NCBI RefSeq assembly: GCF_014836595.1
Contig: NZ_JACSQO010000001.1
Span: 372,001-436,000 of the forward strand
Reading direction: 5' to 3'
DNA from: Psychrobacillus faecigallinarum
GTDB lineage: Bacteria; Bacillota; Bacilli; Bacillales_A; Planococcaceae
Length of the DNA: 64,000 bases
Shown: piece after piece, positions 44,755-53,405 of the stretch
Layout: the number at the start of each line of letters is the position of its first letter
Position numbering within the stretch: position 1 is the stretch's first letter
Made by a program: the position numbers and the translations under genes
The notes under the pieces: generated by a model
Told to the model about the DNA's origin: nothing
The model's database searches: none
Seen by the model: the letters and a program-made list of their open reading frames with translations, nothing else

Positions 44755-45119
44755 ATTTAACGAAGCACCCGTTAGCCATCCATGTAGCGCAAAATCAGCG
44801 CTACACCACAGAGGATGAAAATGTTTATAGAACGGGTATAGGATACTACGGCTGGGAAAGGAAGGTCGATCAACTATGGTGCCATAGAGCCCATCCGTTA
44901 GTCTGACTACAACGACCACGGTGCATCACAGACTGTCGCTCCCTTACGGGAAGCACTCATGGGAGATTAATCCTACTCTGGTTATTGCACCAGCCTTCAA
45001 TACTATTTGCCGTAGAAAGGATGATTACAATGGAAGTAATCATTGATCGTGCATGTAGAATGGATGTCCATAAAGACTCCATTACTGCTTGTATTATTAC
45101 GCCTTTCTTATTGAACTAA
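44755..45119 (+). mobile_element. IS110-family element remnant (left end and start of the recombinase gene)
   Basis: A 30-codon frame at 45030-45119 encodes MEVIIDRACRMDVHKDSITACIITP, after which a stop cuts it off. [GM]-[LIM]-DVHK-[DK]-x(2,3)-ACI is the N-terminus of IS110-type DEDD recombinases, including the first catalytic Asp. A ribosome site (AAAGGATGA) precedes it. The upstream 270 bases are less AT-rich than the surroundings and strongly folded, as expected for the left non-coding end of IS110 elements. The rest of the recombinase and the right end are missing. Confidence 0.75.
44763..45029 (+). ncRNA. Candidate relic of an IS110 left-end structured (bridge-type) RNA
   Basis: Non-coding but highly structured: GTAGCGC/GCGCTAC hairpin (44784-44804), CTATGG/CCATAG (44874-44887), GCTCCC/GGGAAGC (44938-44954) nested inside GGTGCA/TGCACC (44920-44925 with 44986-44991). 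It lies immediately upstream of the recombinase start, where IS110-group elements encode their guide RNA. That it was a bridge RNA is inference from position and folding; the element is decayed. Confidence 0.35.
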
Positions 45120-45197
45120 AGGGGAAGATTAGTTTAATAAGAAGTATTGAAGCTAGGATTAATACCTAAAGTAAATTGAAGGACAGATAATGGAGAG

Positions 45198-45240
45198 GCT
45201 TTACTCCTTCTTGAAGTAAAGCACCTCGTAAGTTGAATAA
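45198..45240. repeat. Dispersed repeat copy 4
   Basis: GCTTTACTCC-TTCTT-GAAGTAAAGC hairpin, followed by ACCTCGTAAGTTGAATAA. Confidence 0.65.
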
Positions 45241-45247
45241 AGAATTG

Positions 45248-45703
45248 TTAACTTTGATGAAAACTTGTTTCATCGGGAATTAAACTTTTGATTAATGCAA
45301 CATCACTTTTTAATGCATTAGGTACAAAGAATTCCGTCCCCCAGTGCCCCGAATGAAACGCAGACACCATATCCTTGTCTAAATTAACAGTGAACCACTT
45401 GAACTCTCCTATTTTATTTAAATAGTTATTCAATAAATAATCTGAAAGGGGAGCCTGTTTTTGACACCTAAATATAGTGAGATTTTCTCCCTTAACGATC
45501 TCTTGTTCATTTTTACAGAGAGATTTAATCTCTGAAATAGTTTCAATCTCTTCGTTCCAACAATGAATTTCAATTGTATTTGAACATGTTAAAAAGTGTT
45601 CGAATAATACTGTCCAATAATCGTAATTTCCGTTTAATGGCTTTGGAAAAGTTGATTCATCATCCGTGTAGGTTGGTATATTGAAAGCTAAATTATATTG
45701 CAT
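45248..45703 (-). CDS. Hypothetical protein (151 aa)
   Basis: Starts MQYNLAFNIPTY; soluble, acidic, no signal peptide. Notable text: TIEIHCWNEEIETI near 43-57, KGENLTIFRCQ near 71-81 and SAFHSGHWGTEFFVPN near 114-129. Codon use is normal and a weak ribosome site (GTAGGAAT) precedes the ATG. I do not recognise the family. It sits in the repeat-rich accessory stretch and may be a transferred gene. Contact with neighbours is not apparent. Confidence 0.55.
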   Translation of the reverse strand: MQYNLAFNIPTYTDDESTFPKPLNGNYDYWTVLFEHFLTCSNTIEIHCWNEEIETISEIKSLCKNEQEIVKGENLTIFRCQKQAPLSDYLLNNYLNKIGEFKWFTVNLDKDMVSAFHSGHWGTEFFVPNALKSDVALIKSLIPDETSFHQS

Positions 45704-45750
45704 ACTATTCCTACCTCACATGCCGTTTTGTAACTAACCACTAATGATAA

Positions 45751-45820
45751 TTCAATAAGAAAAAAGAATTGCCTAAGCAACAAACATTTTTAACTAAAGC
45801 ATTCGTTAGTTTAATAAGAA
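45751..45820. repeat. Dispersed repeat copy 5
   Basis: TTCAATAAGAAAAAAGAATTGCC at the left and ACTAAAGCATTCGTTAGTTTAATAAG at the right; more diverged than the other copies. Confidence 0.5.
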
Positions 45821-45900
45821 TCCTCAAAATTGGCATTATATATGTTTATGAAAATGATCTTTCATAATTTTTCCAAATTTGCAAGTCCTGATTAAACAAC

Positions 45901-45980
45901 CTGCACCTTTAGTTGAATATCATTAATGGCCGTTTACTGATAGCCCTGTTCCTATAAAGCACACCGTTAGTTGAACAATA
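45901..45980. repeat. Dispersed repeat copy 6
   Basis: CTGCACCTTTAGTTGAATAT at the left, TAAAGCACACCGTTAGTTGAACAATA at the right; same ends as copy 3. Confidence 0.6.
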
Positions 45981-45983
45981 ACC

Positions 45984-46892
45984 CTAATTTTTGGGAATCA
46001 TTTTCAACAATTTTTCGCCACGCTGTTTATAAGCCTCAATGTGTTCTCTAAATATTTCTTCATTATTAGTTTCTAAGATTTTAGTTGTATTTCTTACGAA
46101 GTTCCAATTTATGCAGCCAGATAACCATATTAGTGAAGATAGACGGCCAATATCATTTTTACAAAGAAAATCATTTATTTTTTAACCATTTATAAAGGCA
46201 TTTGCAACAATTGGAGACATCTCAGTTGAAGCTATTCCATTTGTTCGGGAATACTATTTGATTAGCCAAGCTAACCCCTCAATCCTATCGCTGTAGCCTA
46301 TAGACTCAAAGTCAACAATTCCTTTTATTTTTTTACTTTTATCCCAGATAATATTAAGTGGATTTAAATCTGATTGTATTATAAAGTCATAATGCTTCGT
46401 TCTTGCATTTTCTATATGATATTCGGTTGTTTCAAGATATTCATCGAACATTTTTAAATTTTTTAATGAAATGTAAGTTGATTTTAATTTATTTCGAAGA
46501 TTATCAACAAATTGGGAATAACCAACAAGTTGAGATTTCTTCGGGAAAACAGAACTTTTACTTTTATATAAACTGGAAATATCGTGAATTTTTCTTGCCA
46601 TTTTACCAAATTCCTCTGCAATGTACTCATCACAATGAGTTAAATGTTGGCCTTCAATCCATTCAAAAAGTATAAAACGATAAATTCCATTTTCCCATTC
46701 AATAGTAGTAAAAGGTATATCTTCTAAAGCGGGTAGTAACTGCATAAACGGAATTTGATTATTTACAAGGAATCGACAAAAGCTTGTTTGGAGGTCACTA
46801 TTCCAACTTCCTTTGTGTAACTCTTTTTCAATGAATAATGATTCGTTTCCTAATGAGTAAGGTTCAAGTGCTTTTTTTAATAATTGGTACAA
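45984..46892 (-). pseudogene. Aminoglycoside phosphotransferase-family kinase, two in-frame stops
   Basis: The first 212 codons read as an APH/choline-kinase fold: LFEWIEGQHL hinge, catalytic loop DLNPLNIIW and metal site VDFESIGY. A TAG at 46254-46256 interrupts it, yet the same frame continues in convincing text (TEMSPIVANAFING), meets TAA at 46182-46184, continues (FLCKNDIGRLSSLIWLSG, EHIEAYKQRGEKLLK) and ends with a natural stop at 45984. Full length would be about 302 residues. The usual His of the catalytic HGD is replaced (QSD). A TTG start follows AAGGGGAAA. It is therefore a recent nonsense pseudogene. Confidence 0.8.
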
Positions 46893-47192
46893 TTTTTATT
46901 TCCCCTTAGAGTTACTTCTTTTAACTATAGAAATAAGGCTGTTTTACTTGTTCAATTAAATTGCTGCGTTCGTTCAATTAGGAGTAATGATTTTAATTTA
47001 ATGGATCCTGTATTAATATGGGGAGAAGGTGCTATTTCTTCTTCTTTTAAATATCGTTAGTGCTACTCGTATTGAGCGCGATAGTCTGTAGTGCACCGTC
47101 GCTGTTGGAGTCAGGCTATTGAATTGTTGTATGCAAGTATCTTCCGGTTCAAAATCTTAGCCCAAGAAGCTAAACTATTTACATTCAAGGAT
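46893..47192. other. Gene-free gap
   Basis: No supported frame. The segment around 47070-47130 (GAGCGCGATAGTCTG, GCACCGTCGCTG) is less AT-rich than its surroundings and may be eroded foreign DNA, but I can identify nothing in it. Confidence 0.4.
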
Positions 47193-47231
47193 AAAAAAAG
47201 CCACATTTAGAAAAAGACGTCTCCAAATGTG
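47193..47231 (-). terminator. Terminator of the second GGDEF-EAL gene
   Basis: CACATTT (47202-47208) pairs with AAATGTG (47225-47231), GGC/GCC context beside it, and seven T follow on the minus strand. Confidence 0.75.
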
Positions 47232-47241
47232 ACCTTTAAAT

Positions 47242-49278
47242 TTAATAATAATTCATATATGACTTGTTTATGTCCTCTATCGGAACTGGACGACTGAAAA
47301 AGAAACCTTGGGCCTTTTGACAGTTGGCTGCTTTTAGTATTTCCACTTGAGTATCCTTTTCTACTCCTTCAGCTATTACTTCCATACCAAGGCTATGAGC
47401 GAGACGAATAATTGTAGTTGCGATTGCAGCACTCTTTTCATCTGTTTCCATATCCTTTATAAATGACTGGTCAATTTTAATAATGTCAATTGGATATTTT
47501 CTTAAATAGCTAAGAGAAGAGTAACCCGTCCCAAAATCATCAATTGAAATTACCACCCCTATGTCCTTTAATTCCTTAAGAATAGTGAAGGTATCCTGCA
47601 GATCAGTCATCGCACTTTCTGTAATTTCAACTTCTAACGATGAAGGCAATAAATTATACTTATTTATCTTTTCTCTAATTTTTGAGGCAAAGTTATCTTG
47701 CTTAAATTGCTGTGGAGAAATATTCATAGCGATTCTAACCATTCGGTAGCCCTTATCTTGCCAAAGCTTTAATTGGCTACAAACCTCTTCCAATACCCAA
47801 TCTCCCAATTTGAAAATGATTCCTGACTTTTCAGCTATTGGTATGAAGTGCATAGGCGATACATATCCAAATTTTCTATTGTTCCAGCGTAACAAAGCCT
47901 CGAATGAATTAATCTCCCCAGTTAATAGATTAACTTGCGGCTGATAATGAATAGATAGCTCTTCCTTTTCAATTGCTCTTCTTAAATGCGACTCCATCAA
48001 GGCCTCGTTTGGAAAAGATAGATTCATTTGCTCCTGAAAATATCGATAATGGGCTCTTCCTCTATCTTTAGCTACATATAAAGCTTGATCTGCCTTTAAT
48101 AAAAGTTCATCTTGTTTCTGTCCATCATACGGGAACATTGAAATTCCAATAGAAGCTGTACCGAAGTATTCTTGATGATCTAGATAAATAGGCTTGGCAA
48201 GCTCTGTTAATATGCTTTCTGCAAACTGGCTAGTTTCATCCTTCGTTTTACCTTTTAACAAAAAGACAAACTCATCTCCGCTTTGTCTATAAAGGTTACT
48301 CGATTTATCAATATAAAGGCTTAACCGGTCAGCAATTTTTTTTAAAAGCTCATCTCCAGAAGTGTATCCCAAAGATTCATTAATCAATTTAAACCGATCC
48401 AGATCTATTCGAATAATAGAGATTTCACTATTTGTTTTAGAAGCTTGCTTGATATTTTCACTTAGGTGCTCCTTCAATGCACGTCTATTCCATAAACCAG
48501 TTAAGTGATCATGGTATACAAGATAAAATAATTGGTCTTGTTCCTCGGAATCACTAATTGTATTACGAAGCACTAAATGTAAACCTTTAACCGTACCACC
48601 ACTAATGATTGGTATTGCTTTTAAATAAGTGGAGATGAAATGTCCTTTTTCATGCTGAATTAAGCAATTTTGCATTTCTGTAGAATAACCACTCATTGTC
48701 TGTTTAATAATAAGCTGAAAGTTTCTTAGAGATTCCTCACTGATATATTGCTCAATCGGCTGATGCAAAAGAGTTTTCTCTTCGTAGCCGAAAACCTTTA
48801 AAATAATTTTATTGGCGTATTGAATAATACCCACTTGGTCAATAATAAGAACTGTATCTATATTATTCTCAATAAGAGAAATGTATTTATCTGTAATCTT
48901 TGAGGAATCATTTATAGGAAGTTGATTTGTTTTATCGTACATCATCATTCCATATATATCTTTCTCTTCAATAGCTATTATAGAGATATCAAAAGTGTAT
49001 CGTTTATCATTTAACAACAATTCATAATTGCTATTAACATTTTGTTGTTCATCTTTAATACTTGTAAATAGTGGTAACAGTTGAGACAATAATTCCTCAC
49101 TAAAAGTGTTGTTTTTTATATGTGCCTCTCCCCAAAAATTGGTTGCCGCTTTATTTGTATAAATAATCGTATAGGTACTGTTTTTGTTTTTTTTAAATAG
49201 GCAGGTTAGTAGGTTTTGCTGTTCATGAATCATATCTACTAAGTAATTATTCTTCTTAAGCTGTTCGTTATTGTTCAT
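47242..49278 (-). CDS. PAS-PAS-GGDEF-EAL cyclic-di-GMP protein
   Basis: 678 residues, soluble. N-terminal PAS-like region to about 120, a second PAS at about 130-250 (DQVGIIQYANKIILKVFGY), GGDEF at about 255-420 with IDLDRFKLINESLGY and SGDEF, and EAL at about 430-678 with EALLRW, NISPQQFK, EITES, DDFGTGYSSL, KIDQSF and AEGVEK; catalytic residues are complete. A bifunctional or phosphodiesterase role in c-di-GMP signalling is likely. The ATG at 49278 follows GGAGG by five bases; the longer frame from 49323 reads through that site. Confidence 0.9.
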   Translation of the reverse strand: MNNNEQLKKNNYLVDMIHEQQNLLTCLFKKNKNSTYTIIYTNKAATNFWGEAHIKNNTFSEELLSQLLPLFTSIKDEQQNVNSNYELLLNDKRYTFDISIIAIEEKDIYGMMMYDKTNQLPINDSSKITDKYISLIENNIDTVLIIDQVGIIQYANKIILKVFGYEEKTLLHQPIEQYISEESLRNFQLIIKQTMSGYSTEMQNCLIQHEKGHFISTYLKAIPIISGGTVKGLHLVLRNTISDSEEQDQLFYLVYHDHLTGLWNRRALKEHLSENIKQASKTNSEISIIRIDLDRFKLINESLGYTSGDELLKKIADRLSLYIDKSSNLYRQSGDEFVFLLKGKTKDETSQFAESILTELAKPIYLDHQEYFGTASIGISMFPYDGQKQDELLLKADQALYVAKDRGRAHYRYFQEQMNLSFPNEALMESHLRRAIEKEELSIHYQPQVNLLTGEINSFEALLRWNNRKFGYVSPMHFIPIAEKSGIIFKLGDWVLEEVCSQLKLWQDKGYRMVRIAMNISPQQFKQDNFASKIREKINKYNLLPSSLEVEITESAMTDLQDTFTILKELKDIGVVISIDDFGTGYSSLSYLRKYPIDIIKIDQSFIKDMETDEKSAAIATTIIRLAHSLGMEVIAEGVEKDTQVEILKAANCQKAQGFFFSRPVPIEDINKSYMNYY

Positions 49279-49482
49279 GTAATCCTCCAGTTGCCTCATA
49301 TTAAGACATATCACTAAATCCACACATTATACTATATTATATCGTCAGATAATTACATCTCTTAACGTAGCGGTTACAAAATATTTTCATATAGTATTTT
49401 TTGATTAGTGTACACAATTTTTGTATAAGTTGGTATGATAGTATATAAGAGAGAAAGATAAAAAGAAAGGAGTGAACTATTT

Positions 49483-49950
49483 ATGATTTCTGAATCAGAC
49501 AAGCAATTGGCTACTGCTATATATACTGTTAATAGGCATGCAAAAACCGCTTTAGACAATAAACCACTTTATGAACTGAAAAGGCTAGCTATCAAAAAAA
49601 TGATTAAAGAAAAAAGAGCAAGTAAAATTGGACTCCATTTTGTTAGAAACCCTAAAAATAGCCAACAGCAATCCTCCGTTTTAGTACAGTGCGCAGATTA
49701 TTACTTCCATATTCTACCGGTAAAAGAAGATTTCAAAACTTTACAGCATCTTGGTCACTTAGATGATACTTATAGAAACCCTATCAGGAAAATGAATTTA
49801 AAAACGGCAAAACAACTATTAACCGATTATATAGGGCCTCCCCAAGCTACTACAAGAAAGTCCACTAATCACTCTACATCTTGCACCGCTAAGTTTACGC
49901 GTGTATCCAACAAGCGTCCAAGCTCGATGAAATCTTATTTAGATAGATGA
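49483..49950 (+). CDS. ykyB: YkyB family protein
   Basis: 155 residues. IYTVNRHAKTA near 14-24, KIGLHFVRNPKNSQQQS near 48-64, YYFHILPVKEDFKTLQHLG and YRNP near 97 match the YkyB family of Bacilli almost word for word. The C-terminal 40 residues are divergent and basic. Cytoplasmic; function unknown. The ATG follows AAAGGAGTG. Convergent with cheV, its neighbour in B. subtilis too. Confidence 0.88.
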   Translation: MISESDKQLATAIYTVNRHAKTALDNKPLYELKRLAIKKMIKEKRASKIGLHFVRNPKNSQQQSSVLVQCADYYFHILPVKEDFKTLQHLGHLDDTYRNPIRKMNLKTAKQLLTDYIGPPQATTRKSTNHSTSCTAKFTRVSNKRPSSMKSYLDR

Positions 49951-50078
49951 ATTGTTTTTGTCAAGAGGACAGGCCTTTTAAGGGCTAGCATCTATTAAAG
50001 AACGCTTATGTAATCTCATAACTAAAATACTGTTATGAAATTACAGTAGGTTACTTAACGTACTAAAAGAAATTAAGA

Positions 50079-50118
50079 AAGGCTACCAATTCATTACGAA
50101 TTGATAGCCTTTTTTTTA
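50079..50118. terminator. Bidirectional terminator between ykyB and cheV
   Basis: AAGGCTACCAATTC (50079-50092) pairs with GAATTGATAGCCTT (50098-50111), one mismatch, followed by eight T. Confidence 0.9.
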
Positions 50119-50128
50119 GAAATATTAC

Positions 50129-51034
50129 TCATAAAATATATTGATCAATTTTGAGAACAAGTTCTGTTATTTCTGGCTTACTTACTTGATCTTCTGCTCC
50201 AACTTGATCTCCTTTGTGACGCAAGTCGTCGGTGATCAAACTAGAAAAAATAACGACAGGAAGCTTTGATAAATTATTATTTCCTTTAATCATCTTTGTT
50301 AATGCATGACCGTCCATTTGCGGCATTTCAATATCAGTGACTACCATTTGGACATGCTCTGAGACATCAGGAGATATTTTTTCTAAACTCTCAAGATAGT
50401 TTAGTGCATCCTTTCCATTCTCAAAGAATTCTAAATTAACATAACCCGCCTCATTAAGGGTGTCATGAAGTAATTTTCTTAATAGAGGGGAATCTTCAGC
50501 AATTACAATTTTTTTGTTGGAGCGCTCCCGTTTACCCATTTTTTTCACGGAATCCACACTTATACCTGATTCGGGATTGATGTCCATGATAATTCTTTCA
50601 AAGTCCAGCAATAAGAGCATCTCTTCTTCTCTTTTGATGACTCCGATAACATGAGATGTTCCTCCCTGATAAAGGTCAGATGGTTTTTCGATCTGGTTCC
50701 ATGAGATACGATGAATCTGTGTAACATTATCAACATGAAACACTACTTTTTGTTTATTGAACTCGGCCACCACATATTTTTCTTGCTCGGTATTGGATAC
50801 TATAGGAAGACCTAAGACTTTCCCCACCTGGATAACTGGTAATACCTCTCCACGTAATTGAATGATTCCTTCCACATGAGGATGTGCATGTGGGATAAAG
50901 GTTACTGGTATAGGCTGAATAATTTCCTTTACTTTTATAACATTAATACCAAATCTATTTGAACCAACTTGAAATTCAACAATTTCTAACTCGTTTGTAC
51001 CGCTCTCTAGTAATATTCCTTTGTGGTCGTTCAC
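50129..51034 (-). CDS. cheV: Chemotaxis coupling protein CheV
   Basis: 301 residues: CheW-like domain at about 15-150 (FQVGSNRFGINVIKVKEII, VEGIIQLRGEVLPVI) and a response-regulator receiver at about 170-301 (IVIAEDSPLLRKLL, phospho-acceptor Asp in VVTDIEMPQMDG, Lys in SKPEI). CheV couples receptors to CheA and its phosphorylation tunes adaptation. GTG start at 51034, after AAAGGAAGAG. Single gene. Implies a motile organism. Confidence 0.95.
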   Translation of the reverse strand: MNDHKGILLESGTNELEIVEFQVGSNRFGINVIKVKEIIQPIPVTFIPHAHPHVEGIIQLRGEVLPVIQVGKVLGLPIVSNTEQEKYVVAEFNKQKVVFHVDNVTQIHRISWNQIEKPSDLYQGGTSHVIGVIKREEEMLLLLDFERIIMDINPESGISVDSVKKMGKRERSNKKIVIAEDSPLLRKLLHDTLNEAGYVNLEFFENGKDALNYLESLEKISPDVSEHVQMVVTDIEMPQMDGHALTKMIKGNNNLSKLPVVIFSSLITDDLRHKGDQVGAEDQVSKPEITELVLKIDQYIL

Positions 51035-51101
51035 AAAACTCTTCCTTTCTATGTCCTTCGATTAATTCGATTGTATCATACAAAGGTAAAATATTACTAT
51101 A

Positions 51102-51971
51102 TTATTCATAGAACTTTATCAGTGCTTGAGTACCTTTATTTTCATAACCCTCTGCTAAAAGTTCCTCATACATCGACTTAGCCAGCTCCAGACCTGGCAA
51201 TGTTAAATTCATTCTTTCCGATTCTTCTAAAGCTATCTTCATATCTTTAATAAAGTGTTTAATATAAAAACCAGGATTCAAATCGCCACCGATTATTCGA
51301 GGAGCCAAATTACTCAAAGACCATGATCCTGCAGCACCGGTAGTAATAGAACGTAGTACTTGTTCTAAGTCTAAACCAGCTTTCTTACCATATGCAAGAG
51401 CTTCACAAACACCAATCATATTAGAAGCAATAGTTATTTGGTTGCACATTTTAGTATGTTGACCTGCACCTGCTGTTCCTTGATACAGAATAGTCTCTCC
51501 AAAAAGCTCTAACACTGGCAATATAGAATCCAAGGTTTGCTTTTCTCCCCCACACATGATGGAAAGCTTACCTAACTGAGCCCCTATATCTCCTCCCGAT
51601 ACTGGCGCATCTATGGAGTTCATTTCAAGTTCCTTCGCTTTGTCATAAATCTTCTTTGCTAACGTAGGGGTAGAGGTTGTAAGATCAACAACCGTTAAAC
51701 CTTGATTTTCAATAGAAAAAACTCCATCATCTCCAAAATATACTTCTTCTACATCATGGGGATAGCCAACCATTGTAAACAAATACTGTGTATATCTAGC
51801 AACTTCACTTGGTTTCGAAGCCCAAGTTGCCCCTAAAGAAATCAGTTCGTCTGCTTTTTCTTTTGTACGTGTATAAACAATCACATTATGTCCTGCTTTC
51901 AACAAATGCTTTACTATACTTTTCCCCATCACACCAGTACCAATAAATCCGATATTCAATCGTTCAGACAT
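51102..51971 (-). CDS. Beta-hydroxyacid dehydrogenase (3-hydroxyisobutyrate dehydrogenase family, YkwC-like)
   Basis: 289 residues. NAD(P) loop GFIGTGVMGKS near 7-17, substrate motif DAPVSGGDIGAQLGKLSIMCGG near 118-139 and catalytic Lys in GAGQHTKMCNQ near 170. The family oxidises 3-hydroxyisobutyrate, tartronate semialdehyde reductant or related acids. The length and text are close to B. subtilis YkwC. The ATG at 51971 follows GGAGGA; the longer frame from 51986 includes the ribosome site. Precise substrate unknown. Confidence 0.87.
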   Translation of the reverse strand: MSERLNIGFIGTGVMGKSIVKHLLKAGHNVIVYTRTKEKADELISLGATWASKPSEVARYTQYLFTMVGYPHDVEEVYFGDDGVFSIENQGLTVVDLTTSTPTLAKKIYDKAKELEMNSIDAPVSGGDIGAQLGKLSIMCGGEKQTLDSILPVLELFGETILYQGTAGAGQHTKMCNQITIASNMIGVCEALAYGKKAGLDLEQVLRSITTGAAGSWSLSNLAPRIIGGDLNPGFYIKHFIKDMKIALEESERMNLTLPGLELAKSMYEELLAEGYENKGTQALIKFYE

Positions 51972-52065
51972 TTCACATTCCTCCATTAACTATGTATTAA
52001 ATATAGTGTATCAAAAAAAATAGTTCTGTATATTTCATTAGAATGTTTATTTTTCGAAAAAATAT

Positions 52066-52097
52066 AAAAAAAGAGGGCCATCCTATAGATGGCCCTT
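52066..52097 (-). terminator. Terminator of the second MoxR operon
   Basis: GGGCCATC (52075-52082) pairs with GATGGCCC (52088-52095), loop CTATA, and T run on the minus strand. Confidence 0.85.
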
Positions 52098-52157
52098 AAA
52101 AAGGGGGAAATGAGAATGTTGCTGTGTTCTTTATTAATATGCCCCATTCACAATAAT

Positions 52158-53405
52158 TTAAACCTCTTTGTGTAAAAAAAGTTTTTTTATTTTTTCTATT
52201 TCTTGCACATATAATTCTGCCTTATCTTTTTTGACCGTATGGCCACCATATCTTACTTCTTCGTATATAAAAAAGAACTCATCTTTTGCAAGCCATTGCA
52301 TTCTTTGAAACCATTCCCTCACGGTTTCACTCTTCTCTCTCTCAAAGCCAAAAGAATTAGCCTCTTTTTCAAAACTCAAATATAATTCTCTTAAAAAAGA
52401 AGACTCTACTCTATATAAAGTATTTTCAGAAGATGATTCTTCTTGAAGCGGGACAACTAACTCCTCATTTTTATATATAATATCATTACTTGCCTTTTCT
52501 GTTGACTGCTCTATTTTTTTACTAATCAAATAAGCAATAACACCAAAAATAGCTAACCCTATCACTCCCAAAACAATCCATTCAAAATTGAATGTATAAG
52601 AGGAGGCTTCCTGTGTATTTGGAAGAAGATCTTCCATCATGGCTCCATTTGCTCCAACGTCCTTCTGCTCTTCCTCCGTTGGCTTTTTTGTTATTCCACT
52701 TAAAAACTTCTCTAGAACATTTAGAAGAGGCATTAAAGGAATCATTACTACAGCCAATATTCCTTGGAAAACCCAGTTAAATAGTGTCCGGATTGGAGGG
52801 GTGAGAAAATACGTAAACAGAGTTAAGAGAAATATACCTATTATTCCTATCATATAAAAAAGTGAGACCTTTAAAAATGATTCATTTTTTTGTTTATGGG
52901 ATGTTCTCCGTACATTAAATAATCGAGCCCCTGCAAAAAATATGACTCCACCTATAAATACACTATACAAAGGGAGTTTATAATCTTCAATAGCTAATAG
53001 ATAACATAAGAAATGAACCGAGAGAAATGTTGCAAAAAATACTAATGAATATGGTGAATCACTATTTGGGTCAGATTGTATCAAATTATATCTAGCATGT
53101 AAGCTCCAAGCACTTATTAATACACTTATAACATATAACCATATTGGAATACCGAACAATAATAACACAGTTAATAAAACAGGCGGCAGACCTATTGCTA
53201 CTAAAATATTTGGCCCAGATTTAGAAAAAATGTAATTGGCAACAAACACCGTTATGAACTGTAGAATAATCCATAAAAGAGGCGTGCTAACAATTGCCTC
53301 GTTTAATAATATGACAAATATAATTGCGAAAATCCACATATCCTGAAGGTATTTTTCAAATGACACTATTTGAATTTTATGCGTAGGGTTTGAATTATTA
53401 ATCAT
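52158..53405 (-). CDS. Membrane protein with DUF4129-like C-terminus
   Basis: 415 residues. About eight helices in the first 250 residues, a linker, one more helix near 280-300 (WIVLGVIGLAIFGVIAYLI) and a cytoplasmic C-terminal domain (VESSFLRELYLSFEKEANSFGF, SETVREWFQRM) of the DUF4129 type. In related operons such a tail follows a transglutaminase-like domain (YebA family); that domain is absent here. ATG at 53405 overlaps the DUF58 stop by 8 bases and follows GAGGGAGA. Third gene after MoxR and DUF58. Confidence 0.8.
   Translation of the reverse strand: MINNSNPTHKIQIVSFEKYLQDMWIFAIIFVILLNEAIVSTPLLWIILQFITVFVANYIFSKSGPNILVAIGLPPVLLTVLLLFGIPIWLYVISVLISAWSLHARYNLIQSDPNSDSPYSLVFFATFLSVHFLCYLLAIEDYKLPLYSVFIGGVIFFAGARLFNVRRTSHKQKNESFLKVSLFYMIGIIGIFLLTLFTYFLTPPIRTLFNWVFQGILAVVMIPLMPLLNVLEKFLSGITKKPTEEEQKDVGANGAMMEDLLPNTQEASSYTFNFEWIVLGVIGLAIFGVIAYLISKKIEQSTEKASNDIIYKNEELVVPLQEESSSENTLYRVESSFLRELYLSFEKEANSFGFEREKSETVREWFQRMQWLAKDEFFFIYEEVRYGGHTVKKDKAELYVQEIEKIKKLFLHKEV

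Noticed and set aside
30821..45980. CRISPR array
   Set aside because: The repeated short motifs are irregularly spaced, imperfect and kilobases apart; no cas genes are present.
46893..47192. A second insertion-sequence relic around 47070-47130
   Set aside because: Base composition differs from the surroundings, but no transposase text or inverted ends could be found.
52099..52160. 19-codon plus frame after AAGGGGG at about 52098
   Set aside because: A ribosome-like site and ATG are present, but the frame runs antisense into the end of the DUF4129-like gene and the product is an unremarkable hydrophobic peptide; likely chance.
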